The notes: generated by a model not told the origin, from the letters alone. A stretch of DNA of 64,000 bases from Nemania diffusa (GCA_038501195.1 JBBPUQ010000004.1:3858001-3922000); one strand, 5' to 3'. Positions 26,001 through 37,306 are shown, numbered from the stretch's first letter. Program-made: numbers and translations.

Positions 26001-26562
26001 CTCCAACTAGATTTAGCTTTGCTTCCACATTTGAAAAAAAGCGCGGCTTTGTGGCATTCTACTCGCATACAGTCAAAGACTCGAGAAGCCAGATTATACA
26101 ATTATTGACGATTGGTTCTATATAATGACCCTGCTCCCACTAAACAGCGATCTAGCAATTCCATAGCACACTCACACGGGGTTACTCGTCTAAGCCAATA
26201 GCGCCTCTGGCCTAAGAATTATCAGTGGTGACCCTGAGAACATGTGTTCAGCATGCAATATAGACAGCTTTGGTGCTCGAGAAATGGGCAGAGTTGTATT
26301 CCGATAAAAGAAATGTTATTCGAGTACAATAGGCTAGCTATTAATAACGTAGCAAGAATGTAGGGATATTTTATACCACCAGAGACTAATAAATGTATAA
26401 TGTATTGAGGGCTAATCGACGAAAATGGTGATGCTCAGAAAATGGTATGGTAGTCTACGGCCCTTGTCAACGTGCGCATGCCCACCAACACTACATTTAT
26501 TATGTAAATAAGGTATATGTACAATATATTTATGAGCTAGTATAATCTTCAATACTTCCTTG
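23040..26562. other. gene-poor region, one weak candidate
   Basis: No firmly supported gene. A 113-codon frame on the plus strand (24788-25129) starts with a hydrophobic stretch and contains about eleven cysteines, so a secreted cysteine-rich protein is possible, but it may be chance. The rest (23.6-24.5 and 25.2-26.5 kb) is TA-rich without features. Confidence 0.5.
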
Positions 26563-28167
26563 CTAGTTAAGAGGAGAAACAACAAAATTTAGGACTCTGA
26601 GATGAAGTGTCCTTGGTACAGGTTCCAATATTCCCTCGCTCGTCGTGACCTTTATCCTCACACTCCTGCCGCCATACCTGTGAACTTCTACAGAATTACT
26701 AAGTGAATCAAAATTCGGTATTAACTTATATAAATCTGACAATGGAATTAGATTTTCTGGATACTTCTCAAAATGTGGGGTGATTTTGTCTGGGAAAAAC
26801 GTCCTCTGAAAGAGTTTTAGCTCGCAATGTCGAGACAACGGAAAAAACTGAGTAACAACAAAAAATCCGGGGCTCCCTAAAATTATGTTCTCAAACCCCA
26901 TAATAGTGGCCGCTCCCTCATCACACTGCATGAGGTCCGGCGGGCTTATCAATATACGATCTGTTGCATCCCACAAATGACGTGGGGCCACATCAAAAAG
27001 TTTAATTCGTTTTGGCACGTAGATACTACGCCAGCGGTACCTATCTATCAAAGTTTCGAGGTTCGGTACAGGGTCTGGCATGATATAGAAACGACTTGGG
27101 CCCGACAGGCTACGGTTTATCTGGTTATCATTTAGGCGCTGTAATGGAAAACGCCCGCTGCGACAGAATACTCCAGGCCCAATCTTACGGAGTGGAATGG
27201 CTCTAATATCGATACCATTCTCGTGCAAGAAACCATATAGTATGTAGTGGTCCTCACCAGCGATTCTTATTTCTGTCAACTCGCGTACGCCAGAGAACAA
27301 AACTCCCTTGTTGGTTGCGATGAACTCTGGAAACCTGAGCCAAGCAAGCCCAGAATTTACAGCACTGCGAAAAGCATGTGGCGACTCGGCGAAAAGGCTC
27401 GAGAATTCTGGTTGGTCTTCCTTGATTGCTGGTGTATCCCAGAAGAAGATGGTAGGGTCTGCACTACGTTTGATGATTTCCTCCTGCAGTCGACGGAATG
27501 CCATACGTCCTTCGCCATAGATTAGGGGTATATGGATACCGAATATTCCAAGTAGACAATATGCCTCATCTTCAATGCGTGTTGTTTGTCGGGATGCGGC
27601 CCATGACATCCTTTGAGATATGGAACACCTGGAAAGATGACTCTTATCCAAAATAACGCCAGCAATGATATGGGTAATATCGGACACTTGCTCGACAAGA
27701 GCCGCTTTCGTGCCTACAGCGTTCCAAGCGGAATCGTAAAACACAAGTCTTTTTGGAGCGAGTAATTCTTGCAATGTCCAGCCTCGAGTCCACCAGCGAC
27801 ACGTCTCCAAACCCACGTCTCCGGGAACGTAGTCGAAGAGGAAAGCGTAGCAGCCGGCCGAGCTCGCATACCATTCGAACATGGAATTGATCGCCTCGGA
27901 GAGTTCGGCGCTGCTTGACTTGTCAATGCAGCAAGTATCTATCCACACATATTCCAAATTCTCTTCCCGGGCTAGTCGACAGGTTTGCGTGATCTTGTCA
28001 TATCCTTTCTTTTCCCGAGTTGCAGCTCCAGTGGGATCTAAGGACATATCGTGGAAGGTGACCTCTTCATCACCCCATGTGTGCGATAGAATTGCGTACG
28101 GTGGGACGTCGGAACTCGGTTGCTCGAACTCGTGGAATCGCAGGGTTGTGGTGTGGATAAGTCGCAT
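26563..28167 (-). CDS. HET-domain (heterokaryon incompatibility) protein
   Basis: A single exon of 534 aa starting at the Met of MRLIHTTTLRFHEF, a typical HET-protein opening; a longer in-frame Met at 28245 is less likely. HET motifs appear in order: YAILSHTWGDEEVTF (24-38), GYDKITQTCRLARE and YVWIDTCCIDKSSSAELSEA, then RGWTLQELLAPKRLVFYD. After the domain comes the conserved linker IEDEAYCLLGIFGIHIPLIYGEG common in HET-only proteins, and a C-terminal half of about 250 aa without NACHT, WD40 or other repeats. HET proteins trigger programmed cell death in non-self recognition. The N-terminal HET is the death effector; the partner or sensor here is unknown. Surroundings are gene-poor. The reading frame is intact. 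Confidence 0.92.
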   Translation of the reverse strand: MRLIHTTTLRFHEFEQPSSDVPPYAILSHTWGDEEVTFHDMSLDPTGAATREKKGYDKITQTCRLAREENLEYVWIDTCCIDKSSSAELSEAINSMFEWYASSAGCYAFLFDYVPGDVGLETCRWWTRGWTLQELLAPKRLVFYDSAWNAVGTKAALVEQVSDITHIIAGVILDKSHLSRCSISQRMSWAASRQTTRIEDEAYCLLGIFGIHIPLIYGEGRMAFRRLQEEIIKRSADPTIFFWDTPAIKEDQPEFSSLFAESPHAFRSAVNSGLAWLRFPEFIATNKGVLFSGVRELTEIRIAGEDHYILYGFLHENGIDIRAIPLRKIGPGVFCRSGRFPLQRLNDNQINRSLSGPSRFYIMPDPVPNLETLIDRYRWRSIYVPKRIKLFDVAPRHLWDATDRILISPPDLMQCDEGAATIMGFENIILGSPGFFVVTQFFPLSRHCELKLFQRTFFPDKITPHFEKYPENLIPLSDLYKLIPNFDSLSNSVEVHRYGGRSVRIKVTTSEGILEPVPRTLHLRVLNFVVSPLN

Positions 28168-29698
28168 GGCGTATATGAGGACTGATATGTAATACGTCAC
28201 GAAAGGGGTAATCTGTGAGGTACCTATCACAAACAGGGGTCGCACATTTGGGAATTATGGGCTTCTTGTGTAACGGCACTGATCCATAGCATGCCGCTAT
28301 CTTGATGAAGAGAGCACGGTAAGAGCAGAAATGATAGCTGTGTAGGTATTGTAACTGAAGTCTAGGTACCTATTAGATGATATGATGAAGAGGGGGTGAG
28401 ACACCTCTGGCTTGCGCGCCCCGCAAATCCTTCACCTACAGTACGTACCTATGGGCGCAGCACGGGTATCGTAATCATTCTGGTGACAAACCTGGAGGCA
28501 GCAACATCCTTTTTGGGAAGAATATCATTAAAATAAGTAATAGCTAGGTTTCTATCACATGTGAAGTTAGCCTTTCAACTAACCTTACAATAGGTAGTGA
28601 TGATAGCTGGCAACCAAGCATGCAAAGTATGAAGCTAAAGCGTTACTAGACTAAGTCCTAGATAAATACACACCAATCAAAGTAAAGCAAGGCTAAAGGT
28701 CAATTTTGCTAATAAGAAATGAAAAGTACTAGAAATAATGCTACTTTCAAGTTATTAATTATGGTGAATAGAGGCCGTGTTATACCTTGCTATATAGGTA
28801 CATAGCCTAGACAGAATATGGCGGGGCATTTATAGAGGGTACCTACCTCCTACCTAGATAAGCTTTGCTCAAGTTAAACTGAGCAGCATTTCTATATAGT
28901 ATATACTATGTTAAAACTTCGTTTTAGATCCAATAGGTACGTAGAAACCAATTACATCATTTATATAGCTTATACATAACCATATAGATTTTTTGATGCG
29001 TGTCATCTCTACTTATATCAACTTTGGTTATGTTTTCACTCGTTTATGGTGGACTTAGTGTACTGAGATACTTGGCAGCTCACGTGACCCTCTACACGTG
29101 CCTACCCACATGGTTGGAGTCTCAGGGGATACATAAGAGTGGGTATTATCGTGATACTAGGTAGTGACTATACAATTATTCACATTCAGTATTGTCACCT
29201 TTTCTATCCTTTCATAACTTCTAGTAATCTCCCTTCAAACCACATTGGCAGTTAGTCACACACAAAGTGTCACGGAACAGACCTGCAACGCTAAACCACA
29301 ACGCAACTGATGCAGAATGCAAAAGTAGAACGTTGTCAAGGTGGGAACCTTGACAGTTTGTAGGTCTTATATATGGGACTGTAGGTAACACAAAGTCGGA
29401 CTTATCTCTGTTACCACCTGCCAATCCTTACTTCACATTAGTATCTATATTGGTCTTGCCGGAAGATATAAATGTGGACAATAGCCTCTTTCGGTAAATG
29501 ATTCACCGTTTTAGCTAGAATTCGAAGTGTACAAGTGCCATGATGCCAAGGTCAGAAGGTACTGTCCGTTTTCTCGCAATGCAACTGCTCCTCTCTACCA
29601 GGTCCTCCCTATCCCCTACCAGCCCCTTCACCATCACTTCTTCAGTATCCCGTCCCATCGGGTTCAAAGCCCATAGCTGCTGCGTGGTCGATGGCCAT
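28168..29698. other. gene-free region
   Basis: Upstream flank of the HET gene and 3' flank of the secreted protein gene. It holds a TAGGTACCTA palindrome (28373-28382), a pair of CACGTG E-boxes (29081-29086 and 29095-29100) and TA-rich DNA. No gene is seen. Confidence 0.55.
29081..29100. promoter_or_regulatory. Pair of CACGTG E-boxes
   Basis: Two CACGTG hexamers lie 14 nt apart, start to start. CACGTG is the bHLH and Cbf1-type site in fungi. No gene start is near enough to assign a target, so functionality is uncertain. Confidence 0.3.
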
Positions 29699-30132
29699 CT
29701 AGCAGACACCATTGTTGGGGTCGACCCTTTTGAAAGGGGGGGTTAGCTGTTGGACAAGGAATAGGTTTGAATGAGGCAGGCTTACTTGAATCGCCAACCC
29801 GAGACGTCGGACTGGCCGCCGCGATCGCAGCCATTGATCTCGTTCTGGAGGCGCAGGGTGCAATCCGCGTCCGCAAGGTCGAAGCCCGCGCCAGTGTTTA
29901 GGTTCTGAACGAGCATGTCGAGCCTCTGCGTGCCGGTGGCCTGGACGCAGACAGTCTTGGCCTGGCCGGGGTTAAAGTAACCCTGGAATGCTCCAGCGAT
30001 ACCGTCGTAGCCAGCACAAGCCCTCTGCGCGTGGTAATTGGCAAGGTTCTTGTCTTGGAAGATATCACCGCCGGTGAAGCAACCGGCGGAAACGGTGGCC
30101 ACAAGGGCAGAGAGAACAGTGGCGACCTTCAT
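29699..30132 (-). CDS. Small secreted cysteine-rich protein (effector-like)
   Basis: Two exons: 30132-29786 and 29726-29699, giving 124 aa. The N-terminal MKVATVLSALVATVSA is a clean signal peptide; the mature protein is about 108 aa. Exon 1 alone would end at WRFK with a TAA that is really part of the donor (AA/GTAAGC). Splicing to the CAAAAG acceptor adds VDPNNGVC and a stop. This restores a sixth cysteine as the last residue, so three disulfides are possible. Cysteines fall in AGCF, RACAG, TVCVQ, ADCTL, NGCDR and GVC. Small secreted proteins with this GW-(Y/R)-F-x-x-DPNNG-C ending are common in plant-associated fungi, though function is not established. A TATA box lies 139 nt upstream. The flanks are gene-poor, as is common for effector candidates. 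Confidence 0.82.
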
Positions 30133-33100
30133 ATTGGTGTTTGGTAGTTGAAAGAGTTGATGAAAACTTGGGTGAGGGTAGGTGTATAGTGAAGTTGTGT
30201 TTGCTTGAGAAGATGTGAAGATGATGATGAGGATGGTTCTCATATCATCCAGGCGCGGCGAAGAGCTCCCTTTTATAGACGACAGATGAGTAGCAGGACT
30301 GTTTTCACGCTGGCCAAGTCGCTGTCGCCTTGGCGAGGAAGGAAGGCCCAAAGTCCTACGATAGAGACGATCGTGAGATCGTCCTTTGAGATGCGTAGTC
30401 TGATGAAGGGGCAAGGTCCTAATGGCTAGCCTCTACCTCCACTTCCAACCGAGACGATATCTAAGTAGCGTGGCGGGCGGCGGTCATTTCTCTGCCTTTT
30501 TTCAAAGCAGTGGAGCCATTTCCGCCCCCAATTACTTGAGACGTTTCGATGAAACTCAATACTGTTAGTCAGACTAACAAATCTCCATAAGATGCTGCCC
30601 TCGACGACAGAATTAGTAAAAGTCCTGAGGAAGCTAGATTTGTAAGTTGCGGATGGTTTTTTTGGACCCCAAGAGGTGAGTGACCTGTCCACCAGACCAT
30701 AAATTTGACTAATAAAATACGTAGGTAGTTGGATTCCCATGCTCGCCCTGTGGCGGTTATTGTAAGTAAACCAATAACCATGAGGCCGTCGTAGCCAATT
30801 CGTATATTGCCCGAGTGTATGTACTGTACGTATATACATACTATGTGTAGAAAAAGGAGTTATGGCTCCGCGCTAATGAGATTCAGAGTCCCAAGTAGAA
30901 GCCGCCAAGGCTTAGAGTGCGAGCAGGCCAATCATAGATTACCGAAGGATAGGAATGGTAGTCTTGACAAAATTAGAAGCCTAGGCGAAATCTACAGTTG
31001 CCTTACCAAAAAAAAAAACAAGCAGGGGGATTGCTCCGCGTAACTCCGCTATATCCTGCTTTCATGCAGGTCCGGTCCTTGCTGATAGCGTTACAAAAAA
31101 GATATTACCTGATCTACGACATTTCTCCGCTGTGTACATAATAGGTACAACGGTGGTCCTGGATTCGTTGCGCTAGTAAACCTAACAAGAAATCTAGCAA
31201 TATCTCTATGTCGAGGAGTTTATGGGTCTTTACATTAGGTACTCTATACCTGGCTCTTTACACACCTACCTACCTAGGTACTTTATATACAACCTGCGTT
31301 GCGCACTTGACACTTTACGAACGTTCATACCACTGCCAGCCCTATGAGTACTCCGGACACTATCGCATTCGCATAAACTAGTCTGCCTTTCTCTGTGGCA
31401 CGGCCTTTCCAAATCGTATAGTATAAGTCTAGCTCGTCTGACTAAGATTTTGGTCTTTCTTATTTTTTATCTACCTATCTGAGTATCGATGTGTACTAGA
31501 CCAATTCTACTGCGTAAAACCGTGTCATCGCCTGATCGATCTAGCCAAGATCTAAGGTCATCGTACTTTGATGTCGATGTCCACGAGAAATAGTCTGGAT
31601 GTTTTAGTATATCTTTGTAGCAATAATTCTACTTCGCCGCCATTCAAGCAATCGACACTACAGGATTATACGTGCCATTTGCGGACTTTGTCTAGCGCCT
31701 CCGTAAAGTACATAAACATAATCTATGATCGCCATGCTTTAAGGACTCTACAAGCGCAAATTACCACTGGCATGTCCCCTTTAGGTAGTTTCTTTAGACC
31801 CGGCTTCCGATCCGTGCGGCATACTCCGCACAGCACACCCCGCCCCCGCGTATCGGGTGCCCTAATGAGCTAGTCTAGGACTCTAGGGCATCTTGACAAG
31901 TTGAAGGAAGTCCAGCAACTCGGAACAACCAGGCCATCAATAAATTTCGCGATACAGATCGACTGCGGGGAAGTTTCATACTAGAGATTCAATTACATGA
32001 GCCGTTAGAAGGAGAGAAAAAGAAGGAAAACACTACATAGGCACCTAGTCCTACAAAAGACCAATATAGGTACCTAGATCATCTTTAAGGGTCAGCCCCC
32101 TTTTGTCGACCGTCAAAACCCGACTGTTTCGAGGATTATTTCCTTTTACCTTACCTGTACCTACGTAGATAACTAGACTTCCCTAGCGGACCAACTAATT
32201 AAGCATAGGTAGCCTAGATTAAGCGAATAGAAGCTTGAATTATGTAATGCCAGCGGTTGCGCTAAGCTTAGTTTTGCCTAAAGCTAAGATCCTTATAATG
32301 TCACCAATTTAATCTGTAAGCTCTCCCACCTCTCCCAACTGACTATATCACCTATGTGGGTTGAAAGTTATAGTTAACTATACAATACACTTTTATACCA
32401 GTAATAATCTAGATAACTTTCATTTTTCCTGTTCTATATGTATATCCGTTCCTTCCCTATTAAAGGACTGTGGGTGTAAACATCTCTTAACAGGGGGATA
32501 TTTCAGATCGACATCCTTCATGTATTAGGGCAAAGTGCAAACCTGGCTTTCATCAGGTCCTAGAGGATACTACTCCAGATTCGCCAGAAATTATGAGTTA
32601 GCAGCAGCTAGCTCATCTTCATTCTTTAGGACTTTTGGTTATCTTCTCCAATGAGATACGTACTACTTAGTTATTGGAAGATTTGTTAGACTATGCCGTA
32701 GTGGGATCAACATGCCATTTGAAGTGATCCAAAACGCCAACATAGAATCCTTCAAAAACCTCAATGTGCTTAGACATGTATGTGTCGCTGGAGGTCTTCG
32801 ATATGTTGTCGTAATCTGGCATTGCATCTAAAAGAATGGCGATATCGCGAGAGAGCACCGAGCGCTCGGGCTAGTAGCGCTGAACCCAGATGAGATTAGA
32901 CAAATTCCATCCTAGGATACTTGACCAAGGATTAGTTACAACGCTTAAGGGTTAATCCCCGTCACCGGTACTAGTATCGATCTATTCGTGTCTGTTCCGG
33001 TCGAGATAGGGGCGAACGCAACGTCCACGCTAACGCAAGAGCCCAAGGGAGATGTACCGACACCGACGTCAGAATAACTAACAATGAATTAGAACCATGA

Positions 33101-33428
33101 GAGATTACACATACTATTGGCCACCGTAGCCGCCATCCCATCGTTTCCCACACATGATACACGGTAACTGAGTAAGCCCACCTATCGCAGACCACCCATT
33201 TCGCACATGTAAGTCCCTAATTAAGCAACTGTGAGCTGGGCAGACTCGCTAAGATCACAGGCTTGATTTGCCTAAAATTACTTAAGTCTGGCTTCTCATC
33301 TAGTCTAAGCTTGCACACTGCCCATCGTGTTATATGCTAACATCCATTGGTATTTTTCCTGTCGATGATGATGATGATGGCTCCCGCTTCTACAATACTA
33401 GTTACGTATTCTCTTGCCATGGGTTAAC
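30133..33428. other. gene-free region
   Basis: After the promoter of the secreted protein gene there is about 3 kb without a supported gene. A 101-codon frame at 31568-31873 (+) has no features. It holds TAGGTACCTA-type palindromes (31271, 32068) and a short GAT repeat (33364-33379). Confidence 0.55.
30271..30277 (-). promoter_or_regulatory. TATA box of the small secreted protein gene
   Basis: On the minus strand the sequence reads CTATAAAAGG, a canonical TATA box, 139 nt before the start codon at 30132. Spacing leaves room for a 5' UTR of about 110 nt. Strong TATA boxes suit highly induced secreted-protein genes. Confidence 0.6.
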
Positions 33429-34922
33429 TTACCTCGTACCTTCCGCCCTTTCTCTCTCGAGCTCTGCTATTAGTTTCTTGACTTTCTCAAGCCGTGGATC
33501 AGCGGCCATTTGACCCCACCAGTTTTCCGTCCACTCCCCGAGTCCCTTCTCTGGCGCCTTCTCGTCAAGCAAAGAGAGCACGGCTTCAATCATACCTAGA
33601 ACTTCACTCCTCGAAAGCCCCGAAGCAAGTCCAAAGTGGAATCGCCTAGCAAGCTCACCTCCACTAGCAAACCCCGCCAGGTCCTCCCTCCCCTTCCGCT
33701 TCAGGCTCTGTGCTATATAACTATCATCCGCGCTCATTCCGGCTAAGGGACTGTACAGCTTGCTTAGGTCGGCGGTGAGTAGAGAAGGACCGAAGGCCTC
33801 GCACGCGGGGACGAAACGCGCAAACTGCCAATCGATGATGGCGGTGATGTTGTAGTCTTCGTCTACGAGCAGGTGGTCCCCCTTGTCGTCGACGTGCTTG
33901 AGAAAAAAGAACCCGCTGGTGGGCGACTCAGCCGTTATAGATGTGGCGGCTAGGACCGGGGCAACCCGGTCTCGAAGTAGCCCGTAGAAGAGAAAAGCCT
34001 CCTCGGGGTACTCTGGGTAGAGTTGTCCGTCGGCGATTAGGTCTAGGTGGAGGTCTGCAATCGAGGTAAAGTACTCAAGTGGGTCGGTAAAGGGACCGTA
34101 TTTTCCGAGTGACAGAAACCTGTTACTCGCTATAGCGGCCGCTCTCGTATCTTCGCCCTCTAAGAGAAGGGAGCAGGCTTGTCTCCTGGGGACGCGACTA
34201 ATTTCCGCGAGCATGTCGGCGTACTGGTCATAGACGTGTGACTTCTGGGCATCCGTCGCCTCCTGAGCGTAGAAGGGTCGCCCCGGCATGGCATCCTCGA
34301 GTATGTAGCCGACCCCGACCAAGTTGCCCGGGTCAGAAAAAAGCCCAAATCCGTGAGCCTTGGGCGCAGGCACGCTGAGGTGCCGCTCCAGGAACTTCAG
34401 GGTCGCGTACTCACTCTTGATTAGGTAGTCAACGAGATCCCGGGGAATGTCGCTAAATGCTGTAGTTCGCGGTATTCGGACCAGCCACTTAACTCCGTCG
34501 TCGAAAACGATCCATGCGTGATAATTCGCGCAGCCCATGTTAGCCCCACTCCCCAGATGCTGCCCGGGATGGAACTTGCAGGGCTTTCCGCTGTGTAGTG
34601 AACTAGCCACGCGAGTAAGTTCGTGGAGGTTTACTTGGGCGAGAAGTGCCTCGACTTCATTATTAATGCATCTTTCCCACGTAGCATCATCAACCTAAAT
34701 CCTCATTAGTACATGCAACTTAACTTACAAGGAATAAGGATCACCTCTGGTACATACTTGGGCAGTGGAGGAACATTTGTGGTGCTGAGGGAGAATATGA
34801 ACAGCACATAGGTGTTTTGTACAGCTTTGGCAGCTTCGGCCGCGGATGCTTGGGCGACCACATTTCGAGAACGAGCAAGTTGTGAAACGATCAACTTTTG
34901 GTGTAGGCGCTGAGTGAATCAT
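33429..34922 (-). CDS. AN1 zinc finger + aminoglycoside phosphotransferase-like protein, copy 1
   Basis: Two exons: 34922-34758 and 34694-33429, giving 476 aa; an earlier Met is at 34937. Exon 1 encodes an AN1-type zinc finger with exact spacing C-x4-C-x9-C-x2-C-x4-C-x2-H-x5-H-x-C (C16, C21, C31, C34, C39, H42, H48, C50). Donor GTATGT joins it to exon 2, an APH-family kinase-like domain. The catalytic-loop equivalent reads KHVDDKGDHLLVDED (H322, D324, H329), followed by the metal-binding IIDW. In classical APH enzymes the loop is HxDxxxxN; here the Asn position is His. The substrate is unknown and antibiotic resistance should not be inferred. The start lies only 15-30 bp after the stop of the second copy, in the same reading frame, so the two may form one gene. 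Confidence 0.8.
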
Positions 34923-34952
34923 TAGATTGAGTTGCATGCCCCCTCGCGATGC

Positions 34953-36347
34953 CTAGCAAATGGCGACCAATCGAGCATCATCCACGCACTCACTTAGTTT
35001 AGCTCGCCGCCATTCTTGCCAGTCAGGCGTGGTGCCGTCGAAAGTAGCCACAAGACCTCGGAAGACGTTAATGGCCTCATCCTGGGTGAGGCCCAATCCC
35101 ATCCCGAGACCGAAGAGGAATCGCCGCATCTCATCTGAGTGAAAGTAGCAATGTGGTGCCCCACGATGCTGCAGCTCCCGTCCCAAGATCTTATCTTCTT
35201 CGCTCAGACCTAGTTTTCCGGAGAAAAGACTGTGGTTATTCGCAGACACGAGTGAAGGACCAAAAGCCTCGTATGCGGGGACTACCCGTGCGAAACTCCA
35301 GTCGATAATGCCGGTGATTCGAAAGTCATCATCTACTAAGATGTGGTCTCCCTTGTCGTCCGTATGTGCTAAGAAGAAAGGACCTGAGTTGGAGCCCTGC
35401 CATTTTTCAAACCAAGTACCTGCCTTGGCCTGCTCTGCAAGGAATTTGAACATTAGGTACGCATCGATCGAATATGAAGAGAAGAGTTGACCATCGGAAA
35501 TGAGTTCGAGATATTTCTCGGCCCAGGTGCTATAGAAGGCTGTTGCATCGTTAAAGGGGCCTATGCAGGGCAGCGTTCCAGTCCTGTCGCTCGCAACGGG
35601 GCCTACTTGGATTGCCCCGTCTGCGTCGAAGGTCAGGGATCCAATCTTGTCGAGAGGGTGTTTGGACAAAGTGCAAAGAACGTCCGCCCATTGGCCTAAC
35701 ACCTTTGCCTTTTGTTCCTCTGAGGCCGCCCATGAGTCAAAAGGTTGGCCGGGCAGCTTGTCGATAATCATGTAAGCGACACCTATTTCATTCCGCGGAT
35801 CGCCGCGCAGCCCGTGACCGTGAAGCCGGGGCGTCGGCACGTCGACAGACTCTAACCACCGGAGCGTCGCGCACTCACTGAGCAAGATCTGGTTGCTGAG
35901 TTCGTCGTTGAAAGACGTGTACCGCTCGCGGAGGATTCGGGCTAACCAGACAGTCCCGTCTTCAAATATAAGCTGAAGATGAACATGCATACCGCCCATT
36001 TGACGACGTCCCAGAGGATCCTCTTCATCTAGACGGCATGCTAGGCCGCCAGAAAGCTCTGTCGCCCGTCGTAAAAGTGCGGCGTGATTCGTCTTTTGAC
36101 GAAGGGCGACCAATTCGGCCGTCTGGGCTGCCAGCCAAGCATCGTCATCGAGGGGCTCCTTCTATTAGTGAGGTCAGATCAATCACTCTACTCACACCCA
36201 AGGTAATAGGGATTTTACTTCACAGGTATGCAAAGACGACTCAATATGTGTGGCACAATACATGGATTCACATCGCTGGCAATCGCCAATGTCGATAGCT
36301 GCAGCGTTCGGGCATGCCGCAATGGCACAGTTCCAAAATCTCACCAT
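34953..36347 (-). CDS. AN1 zinc finger + aminoglycoside phosphotransferase-like protein, copy 2
   Basis: Two exons: 36347-36198 and 36161-34953, giving 452 aa. The AN1 finger is complete (C7, C12, C23, C26, C31, H34, H40, C42, spacing C-x4-C-x10-C-x2-C-x4-C-x2-H-x5-H-x-C). The donor after LLPW is GTGTGA; an alternative GTAAAA donor twelve codons... shorter product is possible, but either keeps frame. The acceptor CTAATAG leads to KEPLDDDAWL. The APH-like domain has AHTDDKGDHILVDDDF (H316, D318, H323) and GIIDW, matching copy 1 including Asn-to-His. Domain order and exon structure equal copy 1, so this is a tandem duplication; divergence is large, so it is not recent. A GTGAGT donor at 34993 near the 3' end could splice out the stop and fuse the two copies. 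Confidence 0.8.
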
Positions 36348-36892
36348 AACTAGTACACAGTAAGTAACAGCTGGTGCTTCAACCGTGGCAATGCAAATGT
36401 GTTGGACTATGGAGAGAGTGAGAAGTGGCCTATGGTGTTTATTAAGGAAGAAGGGCTGAAGTAAATGATCTATCAGTCTAGACAGAACAGGGCGGCGGAG
36501 CGGTCAAGGCTTCATCCATCATGAATCAACAGCCTAACTAGCCCCTCGTAAGGTACCCTTCGCTTCAGTTCTAACAAATACAAACCTGGCCTCATTAGTG
36601 CACCTTGTACTGTATATGTATTTAAGGTATACTTTGTAGAGAGCAGCAAGCGAACTACCCGAGTGGAGGGGAAGCATGTGGCTTAAGTTGCCCCTGGCAG
36701 ACTGGGTGTCTAACTATTTACAGTAAGGAGCTAGAAGAAGTGGGACCCACTATACCCCACTTCACGTGCCAACGCGACGTGCAGTGCAACAATTAACATT
36801 TCGACCTCAACTATTTGTTCTAGATTAGCTCCCGCGTACCAATTCGGCATTAGACGTCTGAGAGTCTGAGATTCTCTCTATACTCTACAACA
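36348..36892. promoter_or_regulatory. Divergent promoter region, AN1-APH copy 2 / DAD3
   Basis: This 545-nt spacer separates two divergent genes. It contains a CACGTG at about 36764 followed by CGACGTGC, and I see no ORF. Individual sites are not assignable. Confidence 0.4.
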
Positions 36893-37306
36893 ATGGACCA
36901 GGCAATTCCCAATCCGCTCCTCTCCCCGCCCGATCTCTCGCCCTTGGAGCAGGAGGTCCTGGAGGAGTATGAGCGACTAGCTGAGAACATGAAGAAGGTA
37001 AGGAATCGCCCCTCCCCCTCCTCCCATTCCTCCAAGCTCCACCCTGCACGACGAAACAAAGCGTACACCGCACCTAGATGGACCAACATCCTGATCTCAA
37101 TTCTAACCAACAACCCCCACGCATAGTTCGCCTCCATCCTCGACGACATGGCCAGCCGACCCACGACCGAGATCCTCGACGGGCTGCGCGAGCTCGAGCG
37201 CAAGACGAGTCTCGTCTTCACCCTGCTCAAAGCTAGTGTGTACAGCATCGTGCTGCAGCAGGAGATCGACTTCGGCGAGCACCACGATGGAGTGGCCCAG
37301 CCATGA
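36893..37306 (+). CDS. dad3: DASH complex subunit Dad3
   Basis: Two exons: 36893-36997 and 37127-37306, joining in frame to 94 aa, the usual length. Signature blocks are NPLLSPPDLSPLEQEVLEEY, ERLAENMKK, and after the intron RPTTEILDGLRELERKTSLV and FTLLKASVYSIVLQQEI. Dad3 is one of ten subunits of the fungal DASH/Dam1 complex, which forms rings on kinetochore microtubules and couples chromosomes to depolymerising ends. The protein is almost wholly helical and cytosolic-nuclear. The intron is 129 nt. The short coding region is easily missed because each exon alone is under 70 codons. Confidence 0.95.

Noticed and set aside
31568..31873. 101-codon frame, plus strand
   Set aside because: No signal peptide, domain or promoter context; expected by chance in several kb of non-coding DNA.
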